Assembly: GCF_037971845.1 (NCBI RefSeq)
Contig: NZ_CP150227.1
Coordinates: 3,162,001 to 3,226,000, forward strand
DNA length: 64,000 nucleotides
Source: Paenibacillus sp. FSL R5-0766
GTDB taxonomy: Bacteria; Bacillota; Bacilli; Paenibacillales; Paenibacillaceae
Direction of reading: 5' to 3'
In this document: piece by piece, positions 54,175 to 62,758 of the stretch
Layout: each line of letters starts with the position of its first letter
Numbering within the stretch: the stretch's first letter is position 1
Notes under the pieces: generated by a model
Database searches by the model: none
Told to the model about the DNA's origin: nothing
Seen by the model: only the letters and a program-made list of their open reading frames with translations
Program-made: the position numbers and the translations under genes

Positions 54175-54849
54175 ATGGCTACTATACTCGTTGCAGACGA
54201 CGATGCGAACATTCGTGAACTCGTCTGTCTATTTCTCAAAAACGATGGATTCACAACAGTGGAAGCTGCGGACGGTAAGGAAGCTCTCACCGTGTATGGC
54301 GAAACTCCAGTGGATCTGGTTGTGCTTGATATTATGATGCCTGTTATGGACGGTTGGGCACTGTGTAAGGAACTCCGAAGAGCCAATCCAGACCTCCCGC
54401 TACTCATGTTGACCGCGAGAGGAGAGACTTGGGAGAAGGTGAAAGGATTCGAATTGGGAACGGATGATTATTTGACCAAACCGTTTGATCCATTGGAGCT
54501 TACCGCTCGTGTCCGAGCATTGCTGAAACGATACAAAATCGGCTCCACACACACAATCCAGTTTGGCAACGTCATTCTGGACCGTCAGACGTATAAGGTG
54601 ATGAGAGGTACGGAGTCGCTTACGTTGCCCCTTAAGGAGTTCGAATTACTGTATAAGCTTGCTGGAACACCAGGCCAAGTCTATACACGTGAGCAATTAA
54701 TCGATCAGATATGGGGTATTGATTACGCCGGAGATGATCGAACGATAGACGTACATATTAAACGTCTGCGCGAACGATTTGCAACTACACCTGATTTTCG
54801 AATTGAAACGGTGCGTGGGCTAGGATACAGACTTGAGGTCTACGAATGA
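54175..54849 (+). CDS. OmpR-family response regulator
   Basis: A 224-aa protein. The start is ATG 54175, with GGAGAGGA at 54155-54162. The receiver domain has the acidic DDD at 8-10, the phospho-accepting Asp52 (LVVLDIMMPVMDGW), Thr/Lys positions in MLTARGE and YLTKPFDPLELTARVRALLKR. The C-terminal winged helix is typical of OmpR/PhoB (LTLPLKEFELLYKLAGTPGQVYTREQLIDQIWG, DDRTIDVHIKRLRERF, VRGLGYRLE). The kinase gene overlaps it by 4 bases. It probably activates the two hydrolase promoters that carry 11-bp direct repeats. Confidence 0.95.
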   Translation: MATILVADDDANIRELVCLFLKNDGFTTVEAADGKEALTVYGETPVDLVVLDIMMPVMDGWALCKELRRANPDLPLLMLTARGETWEKVKGFELGTDDYLTKPFDPLELTARVRALLKRYKIGSTHTIQFGNVILDRQTYKVMRGTESLTLPLKEFELLYKLAGTPGQVYTREQLIDQIWGIDYAGDDRTIDVHIKRLRERFATTPDFRIETVRGLGYRLEVYE

Positions 54850-56216
54850 TCCGATCCATATATATTCGTGTGGTCCTGACCTTTCTGGGGTCTGTCATCG
54901 CTGGTACGGTCATTTCATTTTTTGTGTCTACCTGGATATTTGAGGACAAATTGAACCAAAACGCTCAAATTAACTTGCGTAATTTTGGCCAAGACGTTGT
55001 GCAGATCTATAAGATCCTCCCAGTACGTGAAGCGGACTTGTACGTAAGTGGAATGAAGCAGCTCAATTCCTATCATATCCGAATTTACGAAGCTTCCGGT
55101 CAGTTCGAGTCTTACGGAAAACTTAACGGACATAAGTCTGCTGCTGTGACGAGTGAGCAACTAAAGAAAGTATTAGCTGGTGGCGTTGTTCAAGATACGA
55201 GGGATGGGATCGCTACGGTGATTTTAGGGTTGCCTTTGAAAACGGAGATGGGAACGAAAGCGATGTTTTTGGAAACACTCTCACCTCCCTCAGCCACGTT
55301 TGTGGTCAAGTGGGGCTTGATCTTTGCAATCAGTTCGTTGATGACAGGAAGTTTGTTAATCCTGGTTGCTTCTGTATATCTGGTGAGACCGATCAAGAAG
55401 TTGACACAAGCAACCAAACGAATTGCAGCTGGAGATTTCAACGTCAAGTTGAACATTAAACAAACGACTGAGATTGGTACGTTGGCTCGCAGCTTTGAAG
55501 AAATGATGCATGATTTGAAGCAGTTGGAGCAGATGCGCAGGGAATTCGTTACCAATGTTTCACACGAGGTTCAGTCTCCGCTCACCTCGATATCCGGTTA
55601 CGCTTCGGCACTGAAGCAAGTAAACCTCTCAGAACAAGAGCGAAACCGTTACCTGGATATTATCATCTCTGAAGCAAAACGAATGTCCAAAATGAGCGAT
55701 AGCCTGCTCAAGCTGAGTTTGCTTGAATCGCAGTCACAGCAACTACGGCTCACCACGTTAAGCCTTGATGAACAGATCCGGCGGGTCATCGTGGCACTTC
55801 AGCCGCAATGGTCTGCGCGCAACATTCATTTCGAGCTTGATTTGGAGAACGTGAAGGTAACGGCTGATCACGACCAGTTAAATCAGGTATGGACAAACAT
55901 CATCGGAAATAGCATCAAGTTTTCCAAGGATGGCGGTATGATTAAAGTCTGTATTGAAGAGGATTTCAAAAATGTGACTGTTCGAATATCCGACACGGGC
56001 ATTGGAATTCCCCTGGAAGACCAGAAGCGTATATTCGACCGCTTTTTCAAGGCAGATCGTTCCCACAGTCGTAAATACGACGGGAGTGGTATGGGACTAG
56101 CAATCGTTAAACAGATCGTATCGCTTCATCAGGGTGACATCCGAGTGGAAAGCGAACCTGGTCAAGGCACGACCTTTATGATCACGTTGCCCATCCATCC
56201 ACCAACGGATAGTTAG
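54846..56216 (+). CDS. Membrane sensor histidine kinase with HAMP domain
   Basis: A 456-aa kinase. A first membrane helix (about 8-28) and a second (about 155-177) enclose an extracytoplasmic sensor domain of roughly 125 residues. Next come a HAMP linker (LVRPIKKLTQATKRIAAGDFNVKL), the phosphorylated His240 (TNVSHEVQSPLTSISGY) and the HATPase domain with N box (QVWTNIIGNSIKFS), G1 (VRISDTGIGIPLED), F box and G2 (YDGSGMGLAIVKQIV, GQGTTFMITLP). It is the cognate kinase of the response regulator whose gene it overlaps. The signal is unknown. A long terminator follows. Confidence 0.95.
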   Translation: MIRSIYIRVVLTFLGSVIAGTVISFFVSTWIFEDKLNQNAQINLRNFGQDVVQIYKILPVREADLYVSGMKQLNSYHIRIYEASGQFESYGKLNGHKSAAVTSEQLKKVLAGGVVQDTRDGIATVILGLPLKTEMGTKAMFLETLSPPSATFVVKWGLIFAISSLMTGSLLILVASVYLVRPIKKLTQATKRIAAGDFNVKLNIKQTTEIGTLARSFEEMMHDLKQLEQMRREFVTNVSHEVQSPLTSISGYASALKQVNLSEQERNRYLDIIISEAKRMSKMSDSLLKLSLLESQSQQLRLTTLSLDEQIRRVIVALQPQWSARNIHFELDLENVKVTADHDQLNQVWTNIIGNSIKFSKDGGMIKVCIEEDFKNVTVRISDTGIGIPLEDQKRIFDRFFKADRSHSRKYDGSGMGLAIVKQIVSLHQGDIRVESEPGQGTTFMITLPIHPPTDS

Positions 56217-56276
56217 GCTCACAGGTTAGGCCAATGAATAGAATATCCATCGGATTATCTAAACCGAATGTTCATG

Positions 56277-56325
56277 CCATGTGTAACATGCAAGTTTCCT
56301 TGTATGTTACACATGGTATTTTTTT
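56277..56325 (+). terminator. Terminator after the two-component genes
   Basis: CCATGTGTAACATGCAAG and CTTGTATGTTACACATGG pair over 18 bp with one G-T-type mismatch and a TTTC-sized loop, followed by TTTTTTT. Confidence 0.92.
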
Positions 56326-56329
56326 GCTT

Positions 56330-56384
56330 GTTCATATTCCGTTCATATTACGGTCATGGGGAGTACATCTTTGTTGATTAGGAT
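56330..56384 (+). promoter_or_regulatory. Tandem 11-bp direct repeats and -10 box before hydrolase 1
   Basis: GTTCATATTCC (56330), GTTCATATTAC (56341) and a weaker GGTCATGG (56352) are spaced 11 bp, one helical turn. A -10-like TAGGAT lies at 56379-56384, 49 bases from the first repeat. No good -35 box is present. This is the layout of an activator site for an OmpR-family regulator, and such a regulator is encoded just upstream. Confidence 0.6.
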
Positions 56385-56431
56385 TGCATTAGCAGCCTGT
56401 TAGGCCAATATACAGATGAGGATAGGAGCAG

Positions 56432-57418
56432 ATGAATGTGAATCAACAAGCAGACAAAGAAGTACAGAGTAAAAGCAAAACAAAGAAAGTATTAAGCATT
56501 TTGTTTAAAGTACTATGCGCAATCATTATAACAATCTTACTTTTTGTAGCTATCGTATATACCATCAATAAAATCAGTAGTTATTCGGAGCAAAAAAGAA
56601 TGGAGTCGTATGGTCAACATGTATCCGTAGACGGGAAAAATATGAATGTGTTCATTCAAGGCGAAGGCGAGGAAACGATTGTGCTTCTGCCTGGTTTTGG
56701 AACAGCGGCACCAGCGCTTGATTTTAAGCCACTCATTTCAGAACTATCCCCCTATTATAAAGTCGTTGTGGTTGAACCTTTTGGTTATGGATTGAGTGAT
56801 CAAACTGAAAAGGAACGCAGCACAGCAAATATCGTAAGTGAAATCCACGAAGCGCTGCAAAGTCTACATATTGATCGGTATATCTTAATGGGTCATTCCA
56901 TTTCAGGGCTTTATAGTCTGGACTATGTGAACAAATATGCAGATGAAGTAAGTGCATACGTTGGGCTGGACACCAGTGTTCCAGCGATTAGTGAACAGAA
57001 GGTTGAAGCATCAGAAATCGTACCGATTACATGGTACCGTAACTTGGGTTTCCCACGTTTGCAATTGAAAATGAGTGATGATCCATATGCTGGGCTACCG
57101 TATGATGAACAAACCAAAGAACAATTGAACATTTTGATACAAAAGAACATGTTTAATTCAACTCAATTAAACGAGATTGTAAGCATGTATTCCAATTTTA
57201 AAGCAGCTGAACAGTTAACGTTCCCAGTCGATCTCCCGGTTCTTTTCTTTGTTCAAAAGAATCATCCGGCAGTGGACAATTGGGTTCCCGAACACGAGAA
57301 GTTAATAGAGAACTCTATACATGGTGAAATGGTGCTGCTGGAAGCAAATCATTATTTGTACCGTTCCCATGCCAAAGAAATCGCTGAAAAATTCAGGGGT
57401 TTTATGACGCAGCGGTAA
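56432..57418 (+). CDS. Membrane-anchored alpha/beta hydrolase (paralogue 1)
   Basis: A 328-aa protein. A lysine-rich start is followed by one membrane helix at about 25-45 (LSILFKVLCAIIITILLFVAIVY), so the catalytic part probably lies outside. The hydrolase core shows FIQGEGEETIVLLPGFGTAAPA, VVEPFGYGLSDQTEKER, nucleophile Ser156 in ILMGHSISGLYSLDY, and a late His in LEANHYLYRSH. GTG 56438 is an alternative start at better distance from the ribosome site AGGAG (56424-56428). It is about 60-70% alike to the next gene by eye. Substrate unknown; ester, lactone or peptide bonds are all possible. Confidence 0.9.
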   Translation: MNVNQQADKEVQSKSKTKKVLSILFKVLCAIIITILLFVAIVYTINKISSYSEQKRMESYGQHVSVDGKNMNVFIQGEGEETIVLLPGFGTAAPALDFKPLISELSPYYKVVVVEPFGYGLSDQTEKERSTANIVSEIHEALQSLHIDRYILMGHSISGLYSLDYVNKYADEVSAYVGLDTSVPAISEQKVEASEIVPITWYRNLGFPRLQLKMSDDPYAGLPYDEQTKEQLNILIQKNMFNSTQLNEIVSMYSNFKAAEQLTFPVDLPVLFFVQKNHPAVDNWVPEHEKLIENSIHGEMVLLEANHYLYRSHAKEIAEKFRGFMTQR

Positions 57419-57432
57419 ATATTAATAAGCTT

Positions 57433-57487
57433 GTTCATAATCCGTTCATATTGACGTCACGGAGAGTACATTTTCATTGGATAAGAT
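57433..57487 (+). promoter_or_regulatory. Tandem 11-bp direct repeats and -10 box before hydrolase 2
   Basis: GTTCATAATCC (57433), GTTCATATTGA (57444), CGTCACGGAGA (57455), then TAAGAT at 57482-57487. The distance from first repeat to -10 is 49 bases, exactly as in front of hydrolase 1, and the flanks (GAGTACAT, TTCATTAGCAGC) are also shared. Confidence 0.6.
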
Positions 57488-57544
57488 TTCATTAGCAGCA
57501 GAGAAGACAACTGAACAAACAGTTCAAGACAGGAGAAGATCAGA

Positions 57545-58528
57545 GTGACACAACCAGAAGGAAAAAAAGCCAAGAACAGAACCAGGTTCAAGAAGGTACG
57601 AAATATTATCCTTAAAGTACTGGGCGCAATCCTAATTGCAATTATTCTATTTCTAGGGATTGTTTATATCACCAATGTGATTAGTAGTAATTCAGAGGCG
57701 AAAAAGATAGAGCCCTACGGTCAGCATGTATCTGTAGACGGGAAAAATATGAATGTGCTCATTCAAGGTGAAGGCAAGGAAACGATTGTGCTTCTGCCCG
57801 GTTATGGAACAGCAACACCTGCGCTTGATTTCAAGTTGCTTATTGATGAATTATCTCCATATTACAAAGTGGTTGCTGTTGAGCCATTCGGTTATGGATT
57901 AAGTGATGAAACTGAAAAAGAAAGAACCACAGAGAATATCGTAAGTGAAATTCATGAAGCTCTGCAACAACTTGATATTCATCAGTACATGCTCATGGGT
58001 CACTCTATTGCAGGCATTTACGGCATTGATTATGTGAACAAATATCCGGATGAGGTGACTGCTTTTGTCGGTATTGACAGTAGTGTATCCACTCAACCGA
58101 GTATTACAGATGCGAAGTTCCCATTAAAAACGTTTGCGCTTCTCAGAAATACAGGTCTCTTAAGATTAATGATGAAAGTGAATGCAGACCCCTATGAGGG
58201 ACTGGCATTTGACGATCACACAGTTGAGCAGATGAAAATGATCTCGAATAAAAACATGTATAATCCCACGTCATTAAATGAGATGGGGCATATTTATTCC
58301 AATTTCAAAGGTGCTCAAGGTTTAACCTTCCCTAAAGACCTTCCACTTCTTCTCTTTGTACAAGCAAATAATGAAGGTGTTGAAGGATGGATTCCGTTGC
58401 ATGAAGGGCAGATCAAAGATTCCGTACATGGGAAAGTCATCACTATGGATGGTTCACATTATTTGCACCATACGTTATTCAAAGAAATAGCTGAAGATGT
58501 TAGAGCATTTATGAACGAAGCGAAGTAA
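57545..58528 (+). CDS. Membrane-anchored alpha/beta hydrolase (paralogue 2)
   Basis: A 327-aa protein, start GTG 57545 with AGGAGA at 57531-57536. The plan is as in paralogue 1: a basic N-terminus, a membrane helix (ILKVLGAILIAIILFLGIVYI), then LIQGEGKETIVLLPGYGTATPA, VEPFGYGLSDETEKER, Ser154 in LMGHSIAGIYGIDY, and His in MDGSHYLHHT. The first 200 residues are strongly conserved between the two paralogues (YGQHVSVDGKNMNV is identical); the cap and C-terminal part differ more, hinting at different substrates. The promoter duplicates that of paralogue 1. The next gene begins 39 bases after the stop. Confidence 0.9.
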   Translation: MTQPEGKKAKNRTRFKKVRNIILKVLGAILIAIILFLGIVYITNVISSNSEAKKIEPYGQHVSVDGKNMNVLIQGEGKETIVLLPGYGTATPALDFKLLIDELSPYYKVVAVEPFGYGLSDETEKERTTENIVSEIHEALQQLDIHQYMLMGHSIAGIYGIDYVNKYPDEVTAFVGIDSSVSTQPSITDAKFPLKTFALLRNTGLLRLMMKVNADPYEGLAFDDHTVEQMKMISNKNMYNPTSLNEMGHIYSNFKGAQGLTFPKDLPLLLFVQANNEGVEGWIPLHEGQIKDSVHGKVITMDGSHYLHHTLFKEIAEDVRAFMNEAK

Positions 58529-58567
58529 CAATTCTGTAAAAGTCCGTGATGAGAGAGAGGAATTCAA

Positions 58568-60022
58568 TTGAGATTATTTGAGATACTGTTAGTTCTATCC
58601 TGTTTCGCGTTACTCATAGACCTACTATTTATTAAAAGAAGTGCAAAGAAAATAGGCTTGGGTTTGGGTATAGGAAGTAGCGTTATATTATTAGTTCAAT
58701 TGTTTGTTGAGGGATACAGATGGCAGTTGCTTTTGGTATATATCATGACGGCTCTATTCATAATCATCGTTTTATTCAGACATTCCGATAAGATGGCGAA
58801 TCTTAAAATAGGGAAGTTCTTGAAATATAGTTTATCTTCCCTAATTGTCATTCTGCTGGTTGGTTCTACCGTCTTGTCTGTATACTTACCTGTTTTTAAT
58901 CTGCCGAAGCTTGATGGTCCAGAGAAGGTGGGTACTCAAACATTTCATTTAACAGACCAGAACAGAGACGAAATCTTCACTGAAGATCAAAGCGATAAGA
59001 GAGAACTAATGGTTCAAATTTGGTACCCAACTGAAAACAGCAATAATAACAAGCGTGACACGCTGTTTCCAAAAGATAAAGAAATGTTCAAAAAGTATAT
59101 TCAGAGCTTCTCTGCTTCTTTAAAACTGCCCGAATTTTTGCTCGACTACTTGAAGTATAGTCAAACCAACTCTTATGAAAATGTTGAAATATTACCTTCT
59201 ACAAGTCCTTATCCCGTGGTACTACTATCTCATGGTATGGGAACCAGTAGAGTTCTACATGTATCACAGGCCGAGAATCTGGCCAGTCATGGGTATATCG
59301 TGTTCACCATCGATCACACGTATAGCACCTTTGCTACCCTTTTTCCAGATGGCCGTGTAACGGATTATAAAAAAAGTACAACTACACTAGATGAACGTAC
59401 AAAAACAGGGAGTATATGGACGAAAGATGTGGAGTTTGTAATCGATCAAATCGAAAAGCTGAATTCAGGTGCAATCGAAAGTCAGTTTAAAGGAAAAATC
59501 GATCTTGATCACATCGGCGCGATGGGGCATTCTTTTGGGGGGGCAACCGCGTTTAATGCAACGTATTTAGATCAGAGAATCAAGGCCGGAGTTAATATGG
59601 ATGGGTCACTATATGAAGTGGAAAATAGAGATGATATAAACAAGCCGTTTATGTTCATCCGATCGGGAAGTTTTGAGGACTGGTTCGCCAATTTTGAGAT
59701 GGATAGAAATTCGGATGATGAAGTAACTAAATCTCTTTCAGATGAGCTGCACATTATGAAAAATGTTATCAATCATGGGGGCAATGTGATCTATGTAGAA
59801 GGAACCCAGCACTTCAATTTTACGGACCTTCAGTTCTATTCAGAGCTGGTTAAACTGTCCGGTATCACAGGAGATATCAATGGTAAAAGAGGATCAAACA
59901 TCGTAAATCAATATGTACTCGATTTCTTTAACAAGCAACTGAAAGGAACGGGTGGAGATCTGATTCAGGGACCGAGCGACAAGTATCCGGAGGTGAAATT
60001 TGTAAACCCAGAAGAACTCTAA
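58568..60022 (+). CDS. Membrane-embedded PAF-acetylhydrolase-like alpha/beta hydrolase
   Basis: A 484-aa protein, start TTG 58568 preceded by GAGAGAGGAA. Residues 1-125 carry four hydrophobic segments; the remainder is an extracytoplasmic lipase-like domain of the platelet-activating factor acetylhydrolase (isoform II) type: ELMVQIWYPTEN, PVVLLSHGMGTSRVLHVSQAENLASHGYIVFTIDHTYSTFA, nucleophile Ser322 in GAMGHSFGGATAF, and a late His in GTQHFNFTDL. It may hydrolyse a phospholipid, lipopeptide or acyl-ester. It probably belongs to the same transcription unit as hydrolase 2, under control of the two-component system. Confidence 0.9.
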   Translation: MRLFEILLVLSCFALLIDLLFIKRSAKKIGLGLGIGSSVILLVQLFVEGYRWQLLLVYIMTALFIIIVLFRHSDKMANLKIGKFLKYSLSSLIVILLVGSTVLSVYLPVFNLPKLDGPEKVGTQTFHLTDQNRDEIFTEDQSDKRELMVQIWYPTENSNNNKRDTLFPKDKEMFKKYIQSFSASLKLPEFLLDYLKYSQTNSYENVEILPSTSPYPVVLLSHGMGTSRVLHVSQAENLASHGYIVFTIDHTYSTFATLFPDGRVTDYKKSTTTLDERTKTGSIWTKDVEFVIDQIEKLNSGAIESQFKGKIDLDHIGAMGHSFGGATAFNATYLDQRIKAGVNMDGSLYEVENRDDINKPFMFIRSGSFEDWFANFEMDRNSDDEVTKSLSDELHIMKNVINHGGNVIYVEGTQHFNFTDLQFYSELVKLSGITGDINGKRGSNIVNQYVLDFFNKQLKGTGGDLIQGPSDKYPEVKFVNPEEL

Positions 60023-60056
60023 TACCAAAACATATAAAATTCAGGAGATGATGTGA

Positions 60057-62147
60057 ATGGGACGACAAAAGGGAAAACGAACTTCAATCACCGCCTTAAC
60101 TCTGGTGTTAACGTTGTTGGCTCCAATGTCAGTCATGTCCGCACCAACTGCCGGTAACAGCAGCGACCTGAAGTATGAACCAACAGAGAAAATAGTAGCG
60201 GATAAAGCCAAGTTACTCACCGAGAAGCATGGAATCACAAGCCTGCAATATGCCCTTATCGATGGTGGCGAGATTGTGGTGTCCGGTCAGACAGGCAAGA
60301 ACGATTTAGAGGGTAAAGTACCGCTTACTTCAAATACGATTTATGGCGTAGGATCAACTAGCAAAATGATGCTTACAGCGGCTGTGATGAAGCTGGTTGA
60401 CGAAGGAAAGGTAGATTTGGATCTTCCTGTTGTGGACTATATCCCCGATTTTAAGATGAAAGATCAGCGCTTCGCCCAAATCACACCACGCATGCTGTTG
60501 AATCATTCTTCCGGTCTGCTGGGCAGTACTGGCAGCAATGCCACATTGTACGGGGATAATGACACGTATTCACACGATACGTTTCTGGAGCAATTGGCGA
60601 ATCAAAAACTGAAGGCAGATCCTGGAGCTTACTCGGTGTATAGTAACGACGGTTTTACGTTGGCCGAGATTATGGTTGAACGTGTTAGCGGCATGACTTT
60701 TACGGCTTTCATACACCACTATTTTACGGAACCTTTGGACATGCAACATACCAAAACACCACAGGATGTCGTTGACCCGGCAGCAATGGCGGGAATCTAT
60801 TCTCCTGTGTATGAGGGACAGCTTCCACAAGAGAATTATAATATCATCGCTACTGGAGGCATTTATTCCACCGCTGAAGATCTTGCGAAGTTTTCACAAA
60901 TCTTCACGGGAGAGGTCCAAGGCATTCTTACCGATAAGTCTGTAGAAGCCATGGCGCAAGAAGAGTACAAAAAAGGCATGTGGCCAGAGGATGGCGATAC
61001 GTCTATATCTTACGGTTTAGGGTGGGATAGTGTGAACTTGTTCCCATTCAGTGAATATGGCATCAAGGCCGTGACGAAAGGTGGAGATACGATATCGTAT
61101 CATTCATCATTAGTGGTACTGCCGGAATACAAACTGGCTGCAGCCGTTACCTCATCTGGTGGGACAAGTGCCAAAGATCAGTTCATTGCGAGTGAATTAT
61201 TGCTCAGCGCACTTGAGGAAAAGGGGATTATCACAGAACGGAAGCCGGAAAAATCATTTGGCGTGCCAGTGAAGGCCGATATGCCTGAAGAAATATCCAC
61301 GTATGCCGGTATATATGGTGCCACTAATTCGGTTAAGAAGATCGAAATGAATCATGCTGGACAACTGACTGTATCCACACTCACAGCTCCAAGTAATCCG
61401 GCTCAAACATACACCTATACAGCGGATGGTACTTTTGTTAACGATGAAGGCACGGAAAAGTTGAAATTTGTTAAGGAGAAGAATGGAAGGACTTATCTGT
61501 GGTCTCGATCTTATGTATCTTTGCCAGGACTTGGTCAGTTGGCTTTCTCAGAATATAAAGCGGAGAAGCTGGAAGTCAATGAATTATCCCAGGATATTAC
61601 GGCCTCATGGGGGCAGCGTGAAGCTAAAAAATATTACCTGGTGAATGAGAACTACACATCAACGGTTTATCTCAATTCAGCACCAATTCTCCCGATTCAT
61701 TTGGACAAAGAGACCCCGGGGTATATATCCAACACTAAGATTATTGGAGCAAACGAAGCAGTCACGGAGCTGCAAATCCCTGGCATGGCTGGACGTGATA
61801 CAAAGGAGATTTATTTTGCTAAAAAGAACGGAGTAGAGTACATTACAGCGGTTGGTAGCATATACGCCAATGAGGAAATGGTACAACCACTCTATTCGGG
61901 TAAACAATCTCTAGCAACGATTCAAGCAGATGGATATGCCAGATGGTTTTCGATACCAGCAACGGTGAAAGGAAAAGTCATGACGGTTAAAATGCCTGCA
62001 ACTGGCGGCTTTGCCGTATATGATCAGAAGGGTATTTGTATTAATCACACCGTAGTCAGCGGTCAGAATGAGGTTGTTTTACCAGAAAACGGCCGCATTG
62101 TATTTGCAGGTGACGTGGGTTCAAAGTTTGAAATTTCATTGAAATAG
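60057..62147 (+). CDS. Secreted beta-lactamase-family serine hydrolase (class C / PBP4*-like)
   Basis: A 696-aa exported protein with signal peptide ([20 protein letters not shown]). The class C beta-lactamase-like domain (about 40-395) has Ser100-x-x-Lys103 in [10 protein letters not shown], Tyr195-Ser-Asn in [14 protein letters not shown] and [10 protein letters not shown] as the third motif. The remaining 300 residues form a beta-rich extension of no recognised family. Such proteins act on D-amino-acid peptides or esters, and real penicillin hydrolysis is not implied. It lies 34 bases after the PAF-acetylhydrolase gene, with GGAGATGATG upstream, and ends with a terminator. Confidence 0.92.
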   Translation: MGRQKGKRTSITALTLVLTLLAPMSVMSAPTAGNSSDLKYEPTEKIVADKAKLLTEKHGITSLQYALIDGGEIVVSGQTGKNDLEGKVPLTSNTIYGVGSTSKMMLTAAVMKLVDEGKVDLDLPVVDYIPDFKMKDQRFAQITPRMLLNHSSGLLGSTGSNATLYGDNDTYSHDTFLEQLANQKLKADPGAYSVYSNDGFTLAEIMVERVSGMTFTAFIHHYFTEPLDMQHTKTPQDVVDPAAMAGIYSPVYEGQLPQENYNIIATGGIYSTAEDLAKFSQIFTGEVQGILTDKSVEAMAQEEYKKGMWPEDGDTSISYGLGWDSVNLFPFSEYGIKAVTKGGDTISYHSSLVVLPEYKLAAAVTSSGGTSAKDQFIASELLLSALEEKGIITERKPEKSFGVPVKADMPEEISTYAGIYGATNSVKKIEMNHAGQLTVSTLTAPSNPAQTYTYTADGTFVNDEGTEKLKFVKEKNGRTYLWSRSYVSLPGLGQLAFSEYKAEKLEVNELSQDITASWGQREAKKYYLVNENYTSTVYLNSAPILPIHLDKETPGYISNTKIIGANEAVTELQIPGMAGRDTKEIYFAKKNGVEYITAVGSIYANEEMVQPLYSGKQSLATIQADGYARWFSIPATVKGKVMTVKMPATGGFAVYDQKGICINHTVVSGQNEVVLPENGRIVFAGDVGSKFEISLK

Positions 62148-62209
62148 TAAAATTAATTTAGTACATGGATGATGATGATTTTCGAAGAAGTAAGAACAGT
62201 GAAGAACAA

Positions 62210-62236
62210 AAAGCCGCAAAAATGCGGCTTTTTTTC
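62210..62236 (+). terminator. Terminator after the serine hydrolase
   Basis: AAAGCCGCA-aaaa-TGCGGCTTT, perfect 9-bp stem ending in a T7 run. Confidence 0.92.
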
Positions 62237-62299
62237 TGTTAAAAATAAAACGTAAAGATAAAACGGATATACACGCATATGCCATATGGAAAATTTAGG

Positions 62300-62362
62300 T
62301 TGACACCCATTATTATCACGTATACAATCGTATACATGAATATACTGTATACAAACGTATAC
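62300..62362 (+). promoter_or_regulatory. Promoter overlaid by two GTATAC-N4-GTATAC operators
   Basis: TTGACA (62300-62305), 17-base spacer, TACAAT (62323-62328): near-consensus sigma-A promoter. Four GTATAC hexamers begin at 62320, 62330, 62347 and 62357, forming two dyads GTATAC-AATC-GTATAC and GTATAC-AAAC-GTATAC with 27 bp between centres. The first covers the -10 box, the second the early transcribed region, so strong repression by a dimeric regulator is inferred. Confidence 0.7.
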
Positions 62363-62381
62363 ACATAATGGAGGTGGCAGG

Positions 62382-62756
62382 ATGAGAGATCGTGATCTGA
62401 ATGCAATCGATGGAAGTGTAAGTCAAGGTGAACGTCCGAAACGTGATGTGAGTGACAATGAGCAACGTGGAGAGCGTTCCAGACGTGGCAGAGGACATGG
62501 TGAACATCAGGGGAAACGGGGCCATGGTGCGCAAACATTCCGTCGCGGCCGGATTCTTGTATTTCTGGAACAAATGCAGAATCGAAGAACAACGCTTGTC
62601 CGACAACTTGGACAGGAGGAGTACGAACATATTCGCCCGGTGATCAGTGGGGAGTTAAAAGCTATTGATCAGGTCATCGACGAGTATATCCATCTGTTCG
62701 AGCTGCAAAATGAAGATGTAAACCCCAATAAGGATCTGGAGAGTGAGAGTGAATAA
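62382..62756 (+). CDS. Small highly charged protein upstream of the ABC exporter
   Basis: A 124-aa soluble protein. Residues 1-55 are Arg/Gly/Asp-rich and probably disordered (RSRRGRGHGEHQGKRGHG). From about residue 53, RRGRILVFLEQMQNRRTTLVRQLGQEEYEHIRPVISGELKAIDQVIDEYIHLFEL predicts three helices. RBS GGAGGTGG at 62370-62377. No helix-turn-helix or membrane segment was recognised. The transporter ATG follows after two bases, so the genes are tightly coupled; it may be an accessory or regulatory partner of the exporter, or bind its operators. Confidence 0.75.
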   Translation: MRDRDLNAIDGSVSQGERPKRDVSDNEQRGERSRRGRGHGEHQGKRGHGAQTFRRGRILVFLEQMQNRRTTLVRQLGQEEYEHIRPVISGELKAIDQVIDEYIHLFELQNEDVNPNKDLESESE

Positions 62757-62758
62757 GT

